Shown here one piece after another: positions 50,551-59,294 of a stretch of 64,000 nucleotides of DNA; the stretch's first letter is position 1, and each line of letters starts with the position of its first letter. Position numbers and translations under genes: made by a program. Origin of the DNA: Synechococcus sp. CC9605 (lineage in GTDB: Bacteria > Cyanobacteriota > Cyanobacteriia > PCC-6307 > Cyanobiaceae); contig NC_007516.1 of assembly GCF_000012625.1 (NCBI RefSeq), positions 2,232,001-2,296,000 of the forward strand, written 5' to 3'. The notes below the pieces were generated by a model, which saw nothing but the letters and a program-made list of their open reading frames with translations, did not search any database and was not told the origin of the DNA.

Positions 50551-52166
50551 TCACGACGGATCTTGACCTGCATTCGGAACCAGCCCAAGCCCACCGGCAA
50601 GGCAGCAGCAGCCGGGAGAAGCGACCAGAGCGGGCGGGCACTGGCACCCACAATGGCGGTGGCCAAAGCCAGGCATCCGAGCAACACCGATTGGCCAATC
50701 GATTGCTGAGCCAGGGCCATCCGGCGGAACTGACGATCCGATTCACCCAGCCGCACCTGGAGCTGAAGATCTCCCTGCTCCAGACGTTCCAGGCTTTCGT
50801 CCAAGCGCCGCGGGAAGGCCGCAGCACGGCTGCTGAGGGCCCCGACCTGACGGCCGAGTTCGTTGAACAGATCGTTGCTGCCGGAGCCGCTGGAGGTCAT
50901 GAGTGGAAGGAGATAAGGCTTGGCGATCGCCACCAAGCTAAAAGCGGGATCGAGGCTGCGGCCAACACCCTCGAAGGTGGACAACGCCCGCATCACAAAG
51001 ATCAGCTCAACCGGCAGACGAAAGGGCTGGCCATAGACCAGGTCGTAGAGATCGCCGGAGAGTTTGTCGATCGCATTGGCCGTGAAGGGTGGGGTGAGGG
51101 CCTCCTGCAGCATCAGCCGCACGAGACGGCGCACTGGACCCACATCAATGCCACCGGAGATCACCCCAGCCGCCTGCATTTCCTCCACCAACGCCGCTGA
51201 ATCCCTTGCAGCAGCGGCGCGGACCATGGCTCCCAGACGACGACGCAAGCTGTCTGACAACAGCCCCATCATCCCGAAGTCGTAGTAGATGAGCGCTCCA
51301 TCACTCGCCACGGCGAGGTTGCCGGGATGGGGGTCGGCATGGAAGAAACCAAACCGCACCAACTGCTTGAGATAACTGGCTGCACCCACCTCAGCCACCG
51401 CGGCCGGATCAACGCCGGCTTCGATCAACGCCTCACGGTCGTTGACCTTGATGCCGGGCAGGTAGTCGAGGCACAGCACACGGCGGGTGCTCAACTCCCA
51501 GATCACACCAGGGATCCTGATGCGTTCATCATCCAGAAATTGCTGACGAAAACGAGCGGCGTATTGCGCCTCAACGCGGAAATCGAGCTCACGCAGCAGC
51601 ACACGGCGACATTCTCGTGCCATCGCCGGCCAATCACGACCACGCCCCCAACTGGGATTGCGTTGCAGCACAGCTGCCACCTGTTGCATCACCTCCAGAT
51701 CAAGGCGAAACAGGCGATCGAGCCCAGGGCGCTGCACCTTGAGCACTACCTGCCGGCCACTGCGCAGGCTGGCGCGATGCACCTGGGCCAGCGAGGCAGC
51801 ACCCAGGGGCTCGGGGTCGAGGTCGATCACCTCGGCACAGCGCGGACCCAGCTCTTGTTCAAGCACGGTCTGCACCTGATCAAAACTGAAGGCCGGAACG
51901 CTGTCCTGCAGTGCCGCCAGTTCGGCCACCCAACCCGCGGGAAGGATGTCTGGGCGTGCGGAGAGCAGTTGCCCCAGCTTGATGAAGGCGGAGCCCAGAG
52001 ACAGCAGCTCAGCCGTCAACCAACGGGCTCGATGTTGCTGACGGCGGGCACGACGCTCGGCGGTGACACCACCGCGGTAGGTCCAGGACTGGCCATCCCA
52101 CCAAAGCAGCAGCAGCAGCGTCAGGACAGCGCGCCAGATGCGGAGCGCTCGCAGCAGTCCGAGCAT
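50514..52166 (-). CDS. UbiB/ABC1-family protein kinase-like membrane protein
   Basis: 550 residues. The ADCK/UbiB signature begins FIKLGQLLSARPDILP, with the Ala-rich loop ASLAQVHRA, the KVQRPGL Lys, CLDYLPGIKVND, and FFHADPHPGNLAVASDGALIYYDFG, which holds the catalytic and metal-binding residues. Two C-terminal transmembrane helices (about 505-540) are seen. In cyanobacteria these proteins are linked to plastoquinone or tocopherol metabolism and stress; the exact role is unknown. 1-nt overlap with the next upstream small gene. Confidence 0.9.
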   Translation of the reverse strand: MLGLLRALRIWRAVLTLLLLLWWDGQSWTYRGGVTAERRARRQQHRARWLTAELLSLGSAFIKLGQLLSARPDILPAGWVAELAALQDSVPAFSFDQVQTVLEQELGPRCAEVIDLDPEPLGAASLAQVHRASLRSGRQVVLKVQRPGLDRLFRLDLEVMQQVAAVLQRNPSWGRGRDWPAMARECRRVLLRELDFRVEAQYAARFRQQFLDDERIRIPGVIWELSTRRVLCLDYLPGIKVNDREALIEAGVDPAAVAEVGAASYLKQLVRFGFFHADPHPGNLAVASDGALIYYDFGMMGLLSDSLRRRLGAMVRAAAARDSAALVEEMQAAGVISGGIDVGPVRRLVRLMLQEALTPPFTANAIDKLSGDLYDLVYGQPFRLPVELIFVMRALSTFEGVGRSLDPAFSLVAIAKPYLLPLMTSSGSGSNDLFNELGRQVGALSSRAAAFPRRLDESLERLEQGDLQLQVRLGESDRQFRRMALAQQSIGQSVLLGCLALATAIVGASARPLWSLLPAAAALPVGLGWFRMQVKIRRDQRLEQLPGSNR

Positions 52167-52477
52167 CAGGGGCGTGCCTCGATCGCTTGGCTCAGATCAG
52201 CCACCTTTGCCCGAAGACGATCGATCACCGCCTGTGGGTTGTCCGATGGTTCCGACGACGACGCCACATCGGTATTAACCGTGGCCTGATCACCCCGTTC
52301 AATCCGTTCCGCTTCGGCACGCACCTCGTCCTGAAACAGATCCCATTCCTGGCGCAGCCGTTGCGGGGCGTCTTTCGCCAAGACCGCCAACTCCGCTGCC
52401 GCGTCCGCAACGCCGTGACCAAGGCGCGCACTGATGCGGTTCACCGTGGCGCGAATCAAGGCCTCCGACGAGCCCAT
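52166..52477 (-). CDS. Hypothetical protein, UbiB partner
   Basis: 103-residue predicted soluble, helical, charged protein (ARLGHGVADAAAELAVLAKDAPQRLRQEWDLFQDEVRAEAERIERG) with a second coiled region near the C-terminus. It overlaps the UbiB-type gene's start by 1 nt, so it is probably translated together. This pairing of a small helical protein with an ABC1-type kinase looks typical of picocyanobacteria, but I cannot name a family. Confidence 0.65.
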   Translation of the reverse strand: MGSSEALIRATVNRISARLGHGVADAAAELAVLAKDAPQRLRQEWDLFQDEVRAEAERIERGDQATVNTDVASSSEPSDNPQAVIDRLRAKVADLSQAIEARP

Positions 52478-52522
52478 GGACCGAATGCAGACAGCTTCAA
52501 CTGTGGCAGATCCAAGAGGAGA

Positions 52523-53149
52523 TCAAGGCTGGGGCGGGGTCACGGGCTCAACGACTTCGAAAAAGGCTTCCGCGCCAGGAGGAAGCACAAAAGGTTCCGG
52601 CTCAGCCACCAAGACCGGTGACTCACCGTCTGGAACAACCACAGCAGGCATCACCTCGATGGACTCCTCAGGGAGCACCAGGGAATCGGCATTGCCTTCA
52701 TCAAGCTCAAGTGCGGGCTCCTGGGCGGATGAGGGAGCGGCCCCGTCGTCTCCCTCAAGGTCGGGGGCAATGGTTTGGGGGTCAGACCAGGCTGGGGCCG
52801 TCCACACCGGGGGTTGGGGCGTCTGCAGAGCCATATCGGGCTTGGGCGTCTCCTTGACCGCTGGCTGGGCCGGGCGGCTCGCAGCCTCGGCGGCCTCTAG
52901 GGCTGTGACATCCACTTGCAGGGATGAATCGTTGTCATTTAACCGGTCCCGAATCTCCTGCAGAGAATCCCCTGGAAACGCGAGCGGGGTGAAGGCCTCG
53001 GGGACAGGGTCCTGAGCATTGGCCTGAAGTGTCAGCACCCGCTCGGTGATGCCGTAACCGAGGGCGAAACAACAACCAGCCACAAGGGGGGCCACCCAGA
53101 AACGGGACTGGGTTTCTTCAGGAGCGTCAGGGGAGCTGGTCTGGTCCAC
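52523..53149 (-). CDS. Hypothetical single-pass membrane protein with Pro/Glu-rich tail
   Basis: 208 residues: short cytoplasmic N-terminus, one transmembrane helix at about 18-40 (WVAPLVAGCCFALGYGITERVL), then a periplasmic-type region with a possible coiled part (SLQEIRDRLNDNDSSLQ) and a long acidic, Pro/Glu/Ala-rich tail. No family recognised. It is the last gene of the GC-rich core before the composition change. Confidence 0.6.
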   Translation of the reverse strand: MDQTSSPDAPEETQSRFWVAPLVAGCCFALGYGITERVLTLQANAQDPVPEAFTPLAFPGDSLQEIRDRLNDNDSSLQVDVTALEAAEAASRPAQPAVKETPKPDMALQTPQPPVWTAPAWSDPQTIAPDLEGDDGAAPSSAQEPALELDEGNADSLVLPEESIEVMPAVVVPDGESPVLVAEPEPFVLPPGAEAFFEVVEPVTPPQP

Positions 53150-53544
53150 GAATGGGTCTGACGGAGACTTGGATTGTGACAGAGATCTAAGGACAAGGAA
53201 ATCTATGCAATCGCAACCGTTTTACAGACCCTGACCCTATTCGCATGGCCATGCATCAACAACCCAACCGCCGTCGCAATAGGGCAGCCTTAACCCAACA
53301 CAACCTCTCACAAACTAAATTCGTCAAAGGGAAGAGGTGACAAAAAAATTTACGGCGTTGACTCGGTTGCACGAGCCACAAAGACGCGCCGAATGCGACA
53401 TTAAAAAAATATCAACAGCAAAAATTAACCGCAATCAAACCGAATTTTTAGCCGCAAACAACAGAGAGCCATAGCACTCAAAATAAGTACGATTATCATG
53501 GAAGTTCTTACTAAGAATACACCTACACTTTGACATATAGAAAT
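53150..53544. other. Gene-poor transition into AT-rich island
   Basis: No convincing gene. Composition falls from GC-rich to AT-rich along this stretch. One 31-codon plus-strand frame starts with ATG near 53244 and encodes a basic peptide, but it has no strong start signal. No tRNA or integrase remnant is visible. Confidence 0.5.
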
Positions 53545-54342
53545 TCAGGAAACGTAAAGATCAATAATTTTCGCAATCATTTTACGCCAGTACTCAGATC
53601 CCGCGTGCCACACAGTTCCCTCAGAATAGATCGATCGTGTAGTTAATTTTAGGCCGCACAAAAGCTCGTCAGATGGCAAAACCACATCACATGCATTCCG
53701 TGAATCTGCTTGATAGCGATTACATAGAAGACGAATAGATTCGACATTCTGAAAATGAACGTCTTTTAAAACACTGTCACTCTTTAAAACCTCTCGCAAG
53801 GGTTCAAAATATTCTGGCTCTAAATGCTCTAACGGCAATGGAGCGCCAATAAAAACTACTTTATCGGGACAACTCCGAATGAGTTGTCTAACAACAGGAG
53901 ATACTCGAAATTGCCAAGGATTAATAGACTCGAATTGTCTATCAATCTGCCATGAATCGAAACACGACTCAACAACAGAGGGAGAGAGCAAAAAAGGAGT
54001 GCTATTCTTCGGGTAATAAAATGGCGCAAAATATTTACACGGAGAAGCCACGATAAAAATTTTCTGGTAATCATGAATGCAAGGCACTTTCCCCTTGTAC
54101 TTATTACCACAAGAATCTGCTATACACCATACATCTTGGAGATTATATTTATATCGATTGTTAACATTTGGCACAAGATCGGGAGCACGGATCAAACCGT
54201 CTAACTCTAAATTCAAGTATCCAAAACCTGTTTCCCACAAAGCTGCAAAGTCAAAGGTTTCAGCCAACTTCTTGTCGAAGAGACGAAATCCCTTTAGAAA
54301 ACCAGCTAATTGCGAGGATCCTATAGCGAGAAAATTGCTCAC
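53545..54342 (-). CDS. Hypothetical SGNH-like partner of GSCFA protein
   Basis: 265 residues with a GTG start that overlaps the GSCFA stop by 4 nt. The N-terminal FLAIGSSQLAGFLKGF resembles block I of SGNH/GDSL hydrolases (a small residue, Ser, then a small or acidic residue after a strand), and later strands end in VVFIGAPLPLEH. The C-terminal region includes DVVLPSDELLCG and SEGTVWHAGSEYWRKMI, where a WHAGSEYW-type His could be the base of block V. I treat this as a divergent SGNH-like enzyme. It may act on a surface glycan or small molecule together with GSCFA. Confidence 0.6.
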   Translation of the reverse strand: MSNFLAIGSSQLAGFLKGFRLFDKKLAETFDFAALWETGFGYLNLELDGLIRAPDLVPNVNNRYKYNLQDVWCIADSCGNKYKGKVPCIHDYQKIFIVASPCKYFAPFYYPKNSTPFLLSPSVVESCFDSWQIDRQFESINPWQFRVSPVVRQLIRSCPDKVVFIGAPLPLEHLEPEYFEPLREVLKSDSVLKDVHFQNVESIRLLCNRYQADSRNACDVVLPSDELLCGLKLTTRSIYSEGTVWHAGSEYWRKMIAKIIDLYVS

Positions 54343-55403
54343 GGCCCAAATACCTCCAACAACTCCTCCTCACACTCAACACCATCATCCTGGGCTTTAT
54401 CAAGATTCATTGTTTCAAAAAATGAATTTTTTGAGGATTTAATAATTGAATGACTAGCAAAGAAATGCCTCATAACCACATCAACAGTTTCACTCCTCAC
54501 TGATCTCAAATTATCGGAGAATCCAGTTGAGTGGTTTCTCGGATTTGTCACTATCTCATAAGAAGGGAAGTAGTCAACAAAATCTTTTTCAGCCCAATAC
54601 CCCGCTATCGCCCTTAAAACCGATTTCGAATAGACAGTAGATGAGAGTACATGATTACCACTCGCAGTAGCAGTCAACGGCACGGGAGAAACTGTCAAAA
54701 TCATCTTAAAATCTTTGTTTTTTCGAATACGCTTCATGACTTTCACAAACTCACGCATATCACGATTGATCGATCGAAAATTGGGATTTTGAAACTCAAA
54801 ACTATCTTCATCGAATTGACCAGCAATAACCCCAGGAGCTGTTGGGTATACAGTCCCATACTTTTTATCCACCCACATCTCAGTGAGGCCAAGAGTAAAG
54901 ATCAACACATCCAACTTTTTAAAAAGCTCTTTGACTCTTGAGACATGGAAGTGACGATGGCACTGAACGTCTACTAAGGAGCTAAGACCCTGAGGCTCGA
55001 CAGCGGGGCGCAGTGCATCAAAAAATCTGCCATCCTTTTCCCAAATATAATTCTGTGGAGACCATTCGCCAGCAACCTCTTGCGCAAGCTGCATTAATTG
55101 GCGGACTGTGTAAATATTACCGTACCTCGCAGAATACATTGAGTATCCAAACTTTTGACGCAAATCCTTAGGAAGACTTGGCGGGGGAGGCTCAACATCT
55201 AGAACGTTATATCCATTTTTCTTTAGGTGACGCGAAATATGCTGAGCAAAACAGGAACCCGCAGTTGCGATCTGCGCCTTGGAAGATATGTCAAACTTTT
55301 TTTTGTAAATACCTTCTATAGCATTAGGATTTTCCTGAGCAACCCCAGTTTTCCAAAATGCACTTTGAGGCAAATCATTATAGGGATTTTTAACCACGAA
55401 CAA
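54339..55403 (-). CDS. GSCFA family protein
   Basis: 354 residues. AQIATAGSCFAQHISRHLKKNGYNVLD at about 44-70 contains the GSCFA signature that names the family, and LIFTLGLTEMWVD, ILTVSPVPLTATASG and VDYFPSYEIV are further GSCFA-domain blocks. GSCFA proteins share the SGNH-hydrolase fold and often occur in polysaccharide or sugar modification loci. TTG start at 55403, GTG two codons later. Coupled to the next gene by a 4-nt overlap. AT-rich codon use marks it as island DNA. Confidence 0.85.
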   Translation of the reverse strand: MFVVKNPYNDLPQSAFWKTGVAQENPNAIEGIYKKKFDISSKAQIATAGSCFAQHISRHLKKNGYNVLDVEPPPPSLPKDLRQKFGYSMYSARYGNIYTVRQLMQLAQEVAGEWSPQNYIWEKDGRFFDALRPAVEPQGLSSLVDVQCHRHFHVSRVKELFKKLDVLIFTLGLTEMWVDKKYGTVYPTAPGVIAGQFDEDSFEFQNPNFRSINRDMREFVKVMKRIRKNKDFKMILTVSPVPLTATASGNHVLSSTVYSKSVLRAIAGYWAEKDFVDYFPSYEIVTNPRNHSTGFSDNLRSVRSETVDVVMRHFFASHSIIKSSKNSFFETMNLDKAQDDGVECEEELLEVFGP

Positions 55404-55465
55404 TTAAATAATCAATATTCTTCAATATTAACACATTTCTTTTTAAACTCTATGGAAGAGTACTA

Positions 55466-55725
55466 ATGCTTGTTGCGCATCTTGGAGATAGTTGCTGTAA
55501 CTTGAGTGAGTTTTTTCAACAGCACCTGCCTCTGAAGGCTTTGCAAGATGCTCTCATCGACCAATCAAGCAACGCATTTACTACAAACGAATTCCAGGAA
55601 GAGAGTTATGCGATGAGTACACCACTTCCTGGAATGACCGAGAGAGAACGAAAGAACTAAACCTCAAACGAAAAGAGATGTATCTAGATCCACTTGATCT
55701 ACTCATACAGTCAGTTCGCAACTAA
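55466..55725 (+). pseudogene. Decayed open frame with two joined reading phases
   Basis: The first frame, ATG 55466, gives VAHLGDSCCNLSEFFQQHLP and stops at 55660. From about 55550 a second phase stays open to TAA 55723-55725 and looks more protein-like: IYYKRIPGRELCDEYTTSW and then KELNLKRKEMYLDPLDLL. Neither phase alone has both a start and a good protein. I read it as a small gene broken by an indel; the family is unknown. Confidence 0.45.
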
Positions 55726-55882
55726 TATGTGCAAAATCATTTGGTTAACGACAGTATTTCGCCTTAAGGCCTTTCACTACCAAAAATGTGATTCTTTCAG
55801 AACAAAACTGAGCAATATCAAACAGCATTGAGAAGTTTACATTGGCATCGGTATGAATCTTTCTCATTGACCACTACTCACC

Positions 55883-56095
55883 ATGCCACACCAAAAGCAG
55901 AGTAAAGTGATTCAGCAGGCAATCGAGAAAGTGCTTAGGGCGGTTACGAAAACCTTAATAGTTGCGACATTACTGTCATTTGCCGAAAGTTCAGAATCTC
56001 TTGCCGAATACCAGTATTCAGACATCTACTCACCATCGGCACCGAATACATTATCCAAAGAAGAGTTTAGATATCTTGAGGGTATTCGCTTTTAG
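55883..56095 (+). CDS. Small hypothetical protein with signal-like segment
   Basis: 70 residues: basic N-terminus, a hydrophobic segment (about 23-37, TKTLIVATLLSFAES), then SLAEYQYSDIYSPSAPNT and a FRYLEGIRF end. It could be exported. The frame past the TAG stop remains open for about 17 codons (KYEREGIDQK...), so the gene may be truncated by a recent stop. No homologue known to me. Confidence 0.4.
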   Translation: MPHQKQSKVIQQAIEKVLRAVTKTLIVATLLSFAESSESLAEYQYSDIYSPSAPNTLSKEEFRYLEGIRF

Positions 56096-56169
56096 AAGTA
56101 CGAAAGAGAAGGTATAGACCAAAAAATACAAAAGACTGCTTTAATTTAACTCGACACGCGCAATATATA

Positions 56170-56435
56170 ATGAAAATAGGGAGATTTTTAGAACGAAGTG
56201 AATTGGTAAACTATTTTTGGGTCAAGGGAAATACAATTGAAAAAATCACCAATATTTATCCATATGCCTGTGATATTACAAATGCATTATTGAAAAAAAG
56301 TACAATATTGGTGCATTTGGCAACGAAATCGACTTTTACTATACAGACAATAAAGGCGACTTACTTCTATACAAAAAACGCAAGCTAGATACCTCTTGGG
56401 GAATACCAGAACTTAAGGGAAGAAAACGCTGGTAA
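56170..56435 (+). pseudogene. Small gene interrupted at an A7 run (or read by -1 slippage)
   Basis: ATG 56170 opens a frame that ends early, but the -1 frame from 56298 continues as YNIGAFGNEIDFYYTDNKGD, then LLYKKRKLDTSWGIPELKG and ends at 56435. The two join in G-AAAAAAA-G (56293-56299): codons TTG AAA AAA AGT in frame 0, and K-K-K-Y after one slip. One lost A, or -1 slippage, restores an ~88-residue protein. Sequencing error cannot be excluded. Family unknown. Confidence 0.5.
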
Positions 56436-56535
56436 GTTGGCATCAAATGAAGCTTTTTGTTAAATTAGAATGGAATCCAGGAAAGATTGAACGATTCGCT
56501 ATAGCAAATTAGGGTAAAATATAAGAAGAGAATTG

Positions 56536-56655
56536 ATGAAATTTACTCTTGTCTTACTTGCATTATTTATGCTCTACTCTTTCATACCCTTTTGGTGGGC
56601 AGTCATCATCACGATGGAGATCACCTTTTTATTATTATTGGTACGCGCTTCTTGA
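56536..56655 (+). CDS. 39-residue hydrophobic membrane peptide
   Basis: ATG 56536 preceded by a good AAGAG-type ribosome-binding site (ATAAGAAGAGAATTG). The product is almost wholly hydrophobic (FTLVLLALFMLYSFIPFWW then VIITMEITFLLLLV) and would span the membrane once or twice. Too short for family assignment. Coding potential is supported by the RBS and composition only. Confidence 0.45.
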   Translation: MKFTLVLLALFMLYSFIPFWWAVIITMEITFLLLLVRAS

Positions 56656-56670
56656 ATAAACAAAAAAATG

Positions 56671-57101
56671 TCAATATCGCTCATGAATATAGCCCTTCAT
56701 CCAGTGATCAATGGACCGTGTCATAAACTTGCAAAAATCATTAGCAGCTTTTTGATTGGAATCAATGTCTGGATTTGCCGCGAAAAATATACCCGTTCCC
56801 TCTGCAATACCTTTTGTCCATTCGTGTTCATCAAGCCCAAAATAATCAAACTCATTACTCGCTCTTTCTTTATAGAGAGAATGTAATCGAGTTGGGTCCG
56901 AGATAATTTACACATATCCTTAGCCTTCTCATAATAAGCAAAATTCAGCAACTGCCATTCAGGCGGGTTGCAGTCGACACAAAGATATTCCCATGAGTAT
57001 TGGGCGTTCAATGGAGCAGTATTTAATGTCATCAATACCATCGGCAACGCGCTATGCGTGAGCCAACTGCTGGTGTCTAATATCAGAATGAACCAATCCA
57101 A
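56671..57101 (-). pseudogene. Frame-broken small secreted-type protein gene
   Basis: The first frame (possible starts 57101 or 57041) encodes a hydrophobic lead ending NTAPLNA, then YSWEYLCVDCNPPEWQLL and AKDMCKLSRTQLDYIL. At the CT repeat 56875-56880 it should shift phase: the other frame continues LYKERASNEFDYFGLDEHEW and FFAANPDIDSNQKAANDF, ending at TGA 56671. Removing two bases of the (CT)3 run joins them into a ~125-140-residue protein with a CVDC motif. Both halves look like real coding sequence, so an indel or sequencing error is likely. Confidence 0.5.
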
Positions 57102-57107
57102 GCACCA

Positions 57108-57896
57108 TTGCAGAAGGTAGAGAAAAGTTCTTCCTTCAATGACTTAGGTAGAGAAGATGCAAGACGTATCGCTGAGCAGAACAATCCCAATACACGCTAT
57201 ATCGAAAAACCAACAGCAACTATAAGCAAACGTCAGTTGTCTGATGCAATGTCACGACAGCAAGCAGTTATTCGAAATGCTCAACATCAAGTGTTGGGAA
57301 GCAAAGCAGTTCCTACTCTGAATCCATCAGGAAAGTTTTCTGCTCCTTCCTTTCGTTCACAATCACCAATTGTCATCAAAGGTGGCAGTGTTCATTACCA
57401 ACCACAAATAAGAGGAAACCTGTTAACTGCTGTTGCTGGTGCTGCTTCACAGATGCTGGTTGAACCACTGTCTGATGTCATTAGCGACAACATCATCTTT
57501 CCATTGATGGAGAAAGCACTCGGGAGAGATCTTCCAAGTAGTGCTGAGTTGCGTCAGAGGATGGACCAAGAACGGCAAAATCCAAAGCAAGTCCGTAACG
57601 TCAAAGACGCAGATAAAGATGTATTGCCTCAGACTTCGCCAGAAGCGTCTGTAATGCCTTTAAATCCTATTGATGATGTCGATGATGTACCAATCAAAGA
57701 TTCGGCGCCATTAGAAGAGATTGTGGAGGAGGTAAAAGAATCACATTCACCATCTCCACAACACGATGAGCGCAATCGAGAATATCTAATTCGTCGTGCT
57801 GCTCTAGGAGACAATCCAACTCAAGCAGAGATGGATGCAGTTGTTGCTTATGGGTTAGAGCAACGTCGAATTAACTTTCCACACCTATATAAATAA
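57108..57896 (+). CDS. Hypothetical protein with central hydrophobic segment
   Basis: 262 residues if TTG 57108 is the start; no ATG lies near and the frame opens at 57081, so a downstream start is also possible. Residues 1-95 are polar with Gln and Asn (DARRIAEQNNPNTRYIEK; SRQQAVIRNAQHQVLGSKAV). A helix at about 100-140 (GNLLTAVAGAASQMLVEPL) may insert in or lie on a membrane. A charged tail of Asp/Glu/Pro follows, ending YGLEQRRINFPHLYK. Not recognised; a phage or island structural protein is one possibility. Confidence 0.55.
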   Translation: MQKVEKSSSFNDLGREDARRIAEQNNPNTRYIEKPTATISKRQLSDAMSRQQAVIRNAQHQVLGSKAVPTLNPSGKFSAPSFRSQSPIVIKGGSVHYQPQIRGNLLTAVAGAASQMLVEPLSDVISDNIIFPLMEKALGRDLPSSAELRQRMDQERQNPKQVRNVKDADKDVLPQTSPEASVMPLNPIDDVDDVPIKDSAPLEEIVEEVKESHSPSPQHDERNREYLIRRAALGDNPTQAEMDAVVAYGLEQRRINFPHLYK

Positions 57897-57897
57897 T

Positions 57898-58077
57898 TCA
57901 GTACTCGCCGGCTATGCCAAATTCAGCTCTGCACTTGTTTACGTCGTCTTTGTATTCAAACCACTTTGTATTGTTGTCCGACGCATTCTTAATGCATTCC
58001 TTATAAGTCTTTGGTTTTCCCTCAGCGAATGCTGGCAGTGAGACTGCAAGAAGAAGTGGCGCAAGCAGTATTCTCAT
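57898..58077 (-). CDS. 59-residue secreted peptide
   Basis: Signal peptide MRILLAPLLLAVSLPAFAEG, cleaved after an AFA motif, then a 40-residue acidic/basic part with two Cys (YKECIKNAS and VNKCRAEFG). Likely exported and disulfide-bonded. ATG 58077 to TGA 57898. Converges with the 57108 gene with no gap. Family unknown. Confidence 0.6.
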   Translation of the reverse strand: MRILLAPLLLAVSLPAFAEGKPKTYKECIKNASDNNTKWFEYKDDVNKCRAEFGIAGEY

Positions 58078-58331
58078 CTTCCGATTGTCTAATCTTGACT
58101 TACTAAATCTAATACCGAGAAATTATCAAGTATGGTGCCAGGTATTGAAGGCTGATTTATGGGTTAGTCAGAATGTTGAAGTAATAAAAATCCCCTGTCA
58201 ATGCACGGGCTGACAACCATTTAAAAAATAAAGTTTTAGCAAGAAATAAGACTCAGAATGATTAAAATATTGTAAAGAAACTTACTACTTCGTACTACTT
58301 TCCCTAACTTGACAAGAGAACCGAAACGAAA

Positions 58332-58904
58332 ATGCCAACTTCGTTTGAAAATTGTCCAAAAAAAATTTGTGAAGAAAATTTTGAAGAATTTACTCCAAAC
58401 CGTAGCCTTCTGGCCAGCGATAGCGATATTGGCACATTTCTAGAACGCGAACTTAACGAGGTTGATGTCTCTGAATCTCGCAGTCTTTTAAAACTTCACT
58501 CAGAATTTTCAGTTACAGTTGTTGTTAACGATATTTACAACACAATTAACTGGTATTTAGAAGCATTTGGCTTCGAAATTGATCGCTTAAATGTATTCCC
58601 TGACTATGGCACCACCGTTATCACTGTAAAAGGCGGAACAAATTCAGGCATCAGAATTGAATTTCTCAAAGACAAAAAGTTTGAAGCCTTTGTCCGACCA
58701 AATCCACCTGGTCACAGCCCAAGACAAGGTGCATCTCAATTGCAATTTTTTGTAGATGATCTTGAATCCTTTGTTGCAAAGGTAAAGCAACGAGGAGACA
58801 TTGATATCGCGTGGGACATGGTTGACATTAAACCATTGAAACAGAAGCATTTCTTTATTCGTGACCCCGAGGACAATCTTCTTCAATTCTCACAGCCTTA
58901 CTAA
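58332..58904 (+). CDS. VOC-fold (glyoxalase/bleomycin-resistance-like) protein
   Basis: 190 residues. About 50 polar residues (SLLASDSDIGTFLERELNEVDVSES) precede a single VOC module starting FSVTVVVNDIYNTINWYLEAFGFEI, with IRIEFLKDKKF, a PPGHSP turn, SQLQFFVDDLESFVAKV and the final HFFIRDPEDNLLQFSQ. VOC proteins sequester or modify small molecules, often with a metal. Typical metal ligands cannot be fixed from sequence alone. A second VOC gene, broken, lies at 62446-62918. Confidence 0.8.
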   Translation: MPTSFENCPKKICEENFEEFTPNRSLLASDSDIGTFLERELNEVDVSESRSLLKLHSEFSVTVVVNDIYNTINWYLEAFGFEIDRLNVFPDYGTTVITVKGGTNSGIRIEFLKDKKFEAFVRPNPPGHSPRQGASQLQFFVDDLESFVAKVKQRGDIDIAWDMVDIKPLKQKHFFIRDPEDNLLQFSQPY

Positions 58905-59131
58905 CAGGATTTAGTCAATTTTTTGCAAATTGAAAAAATCTGCTCGTAGATATTCATCTTAAATAACAGGATATCTTTAATAATAATTTGATTAATGAAT
59001 CCTGGTTCATCAAGTTTTCTGCTTTGATGGTTTTGCGTAGCTACATTTCGAACAAGCCAGTCGTCCAGCCAACTCGAATAGGCTTTGAGCTCGAACTCGA
59101 GAGCACAGCCCACAACAATAGCAATGTCCAA
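58901..59131 (-). CDS. Possible small hypothetical protein
   Basis: 76 codons, ATG 59131: DIAIVVGCALEFELKAYSSW, DEPGFINQIIIKDILLF, EQIFSICKKLTKSC. It converges with the VOC gene and overlaps it by 4 nt. Composition is compatible with coding, but there is no clear RBS or family. Confidence 0.3.
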   Translation of the reverse strand: MDIAIVVGCALEFELKAYSSWLDDWLVRNVATQNHQSRKLDEPGFINQIIIKDILLFKMNIYEQIFSICKKLTKSC

Positions 59132-59294
59132 TTAGTTTTTCTCTAGCGACTGTCCAAAACCCCTGCGATAATAGATTTTTTATTTCACTAATCAGTGCTT
59201 AATAATGCCGAAATGACATCCGGCGGATAATACTCATATCATTTCAACAGTTTTTCGACTGGCAATCCACCCTTCCCATTCGAGCACAGCACGT

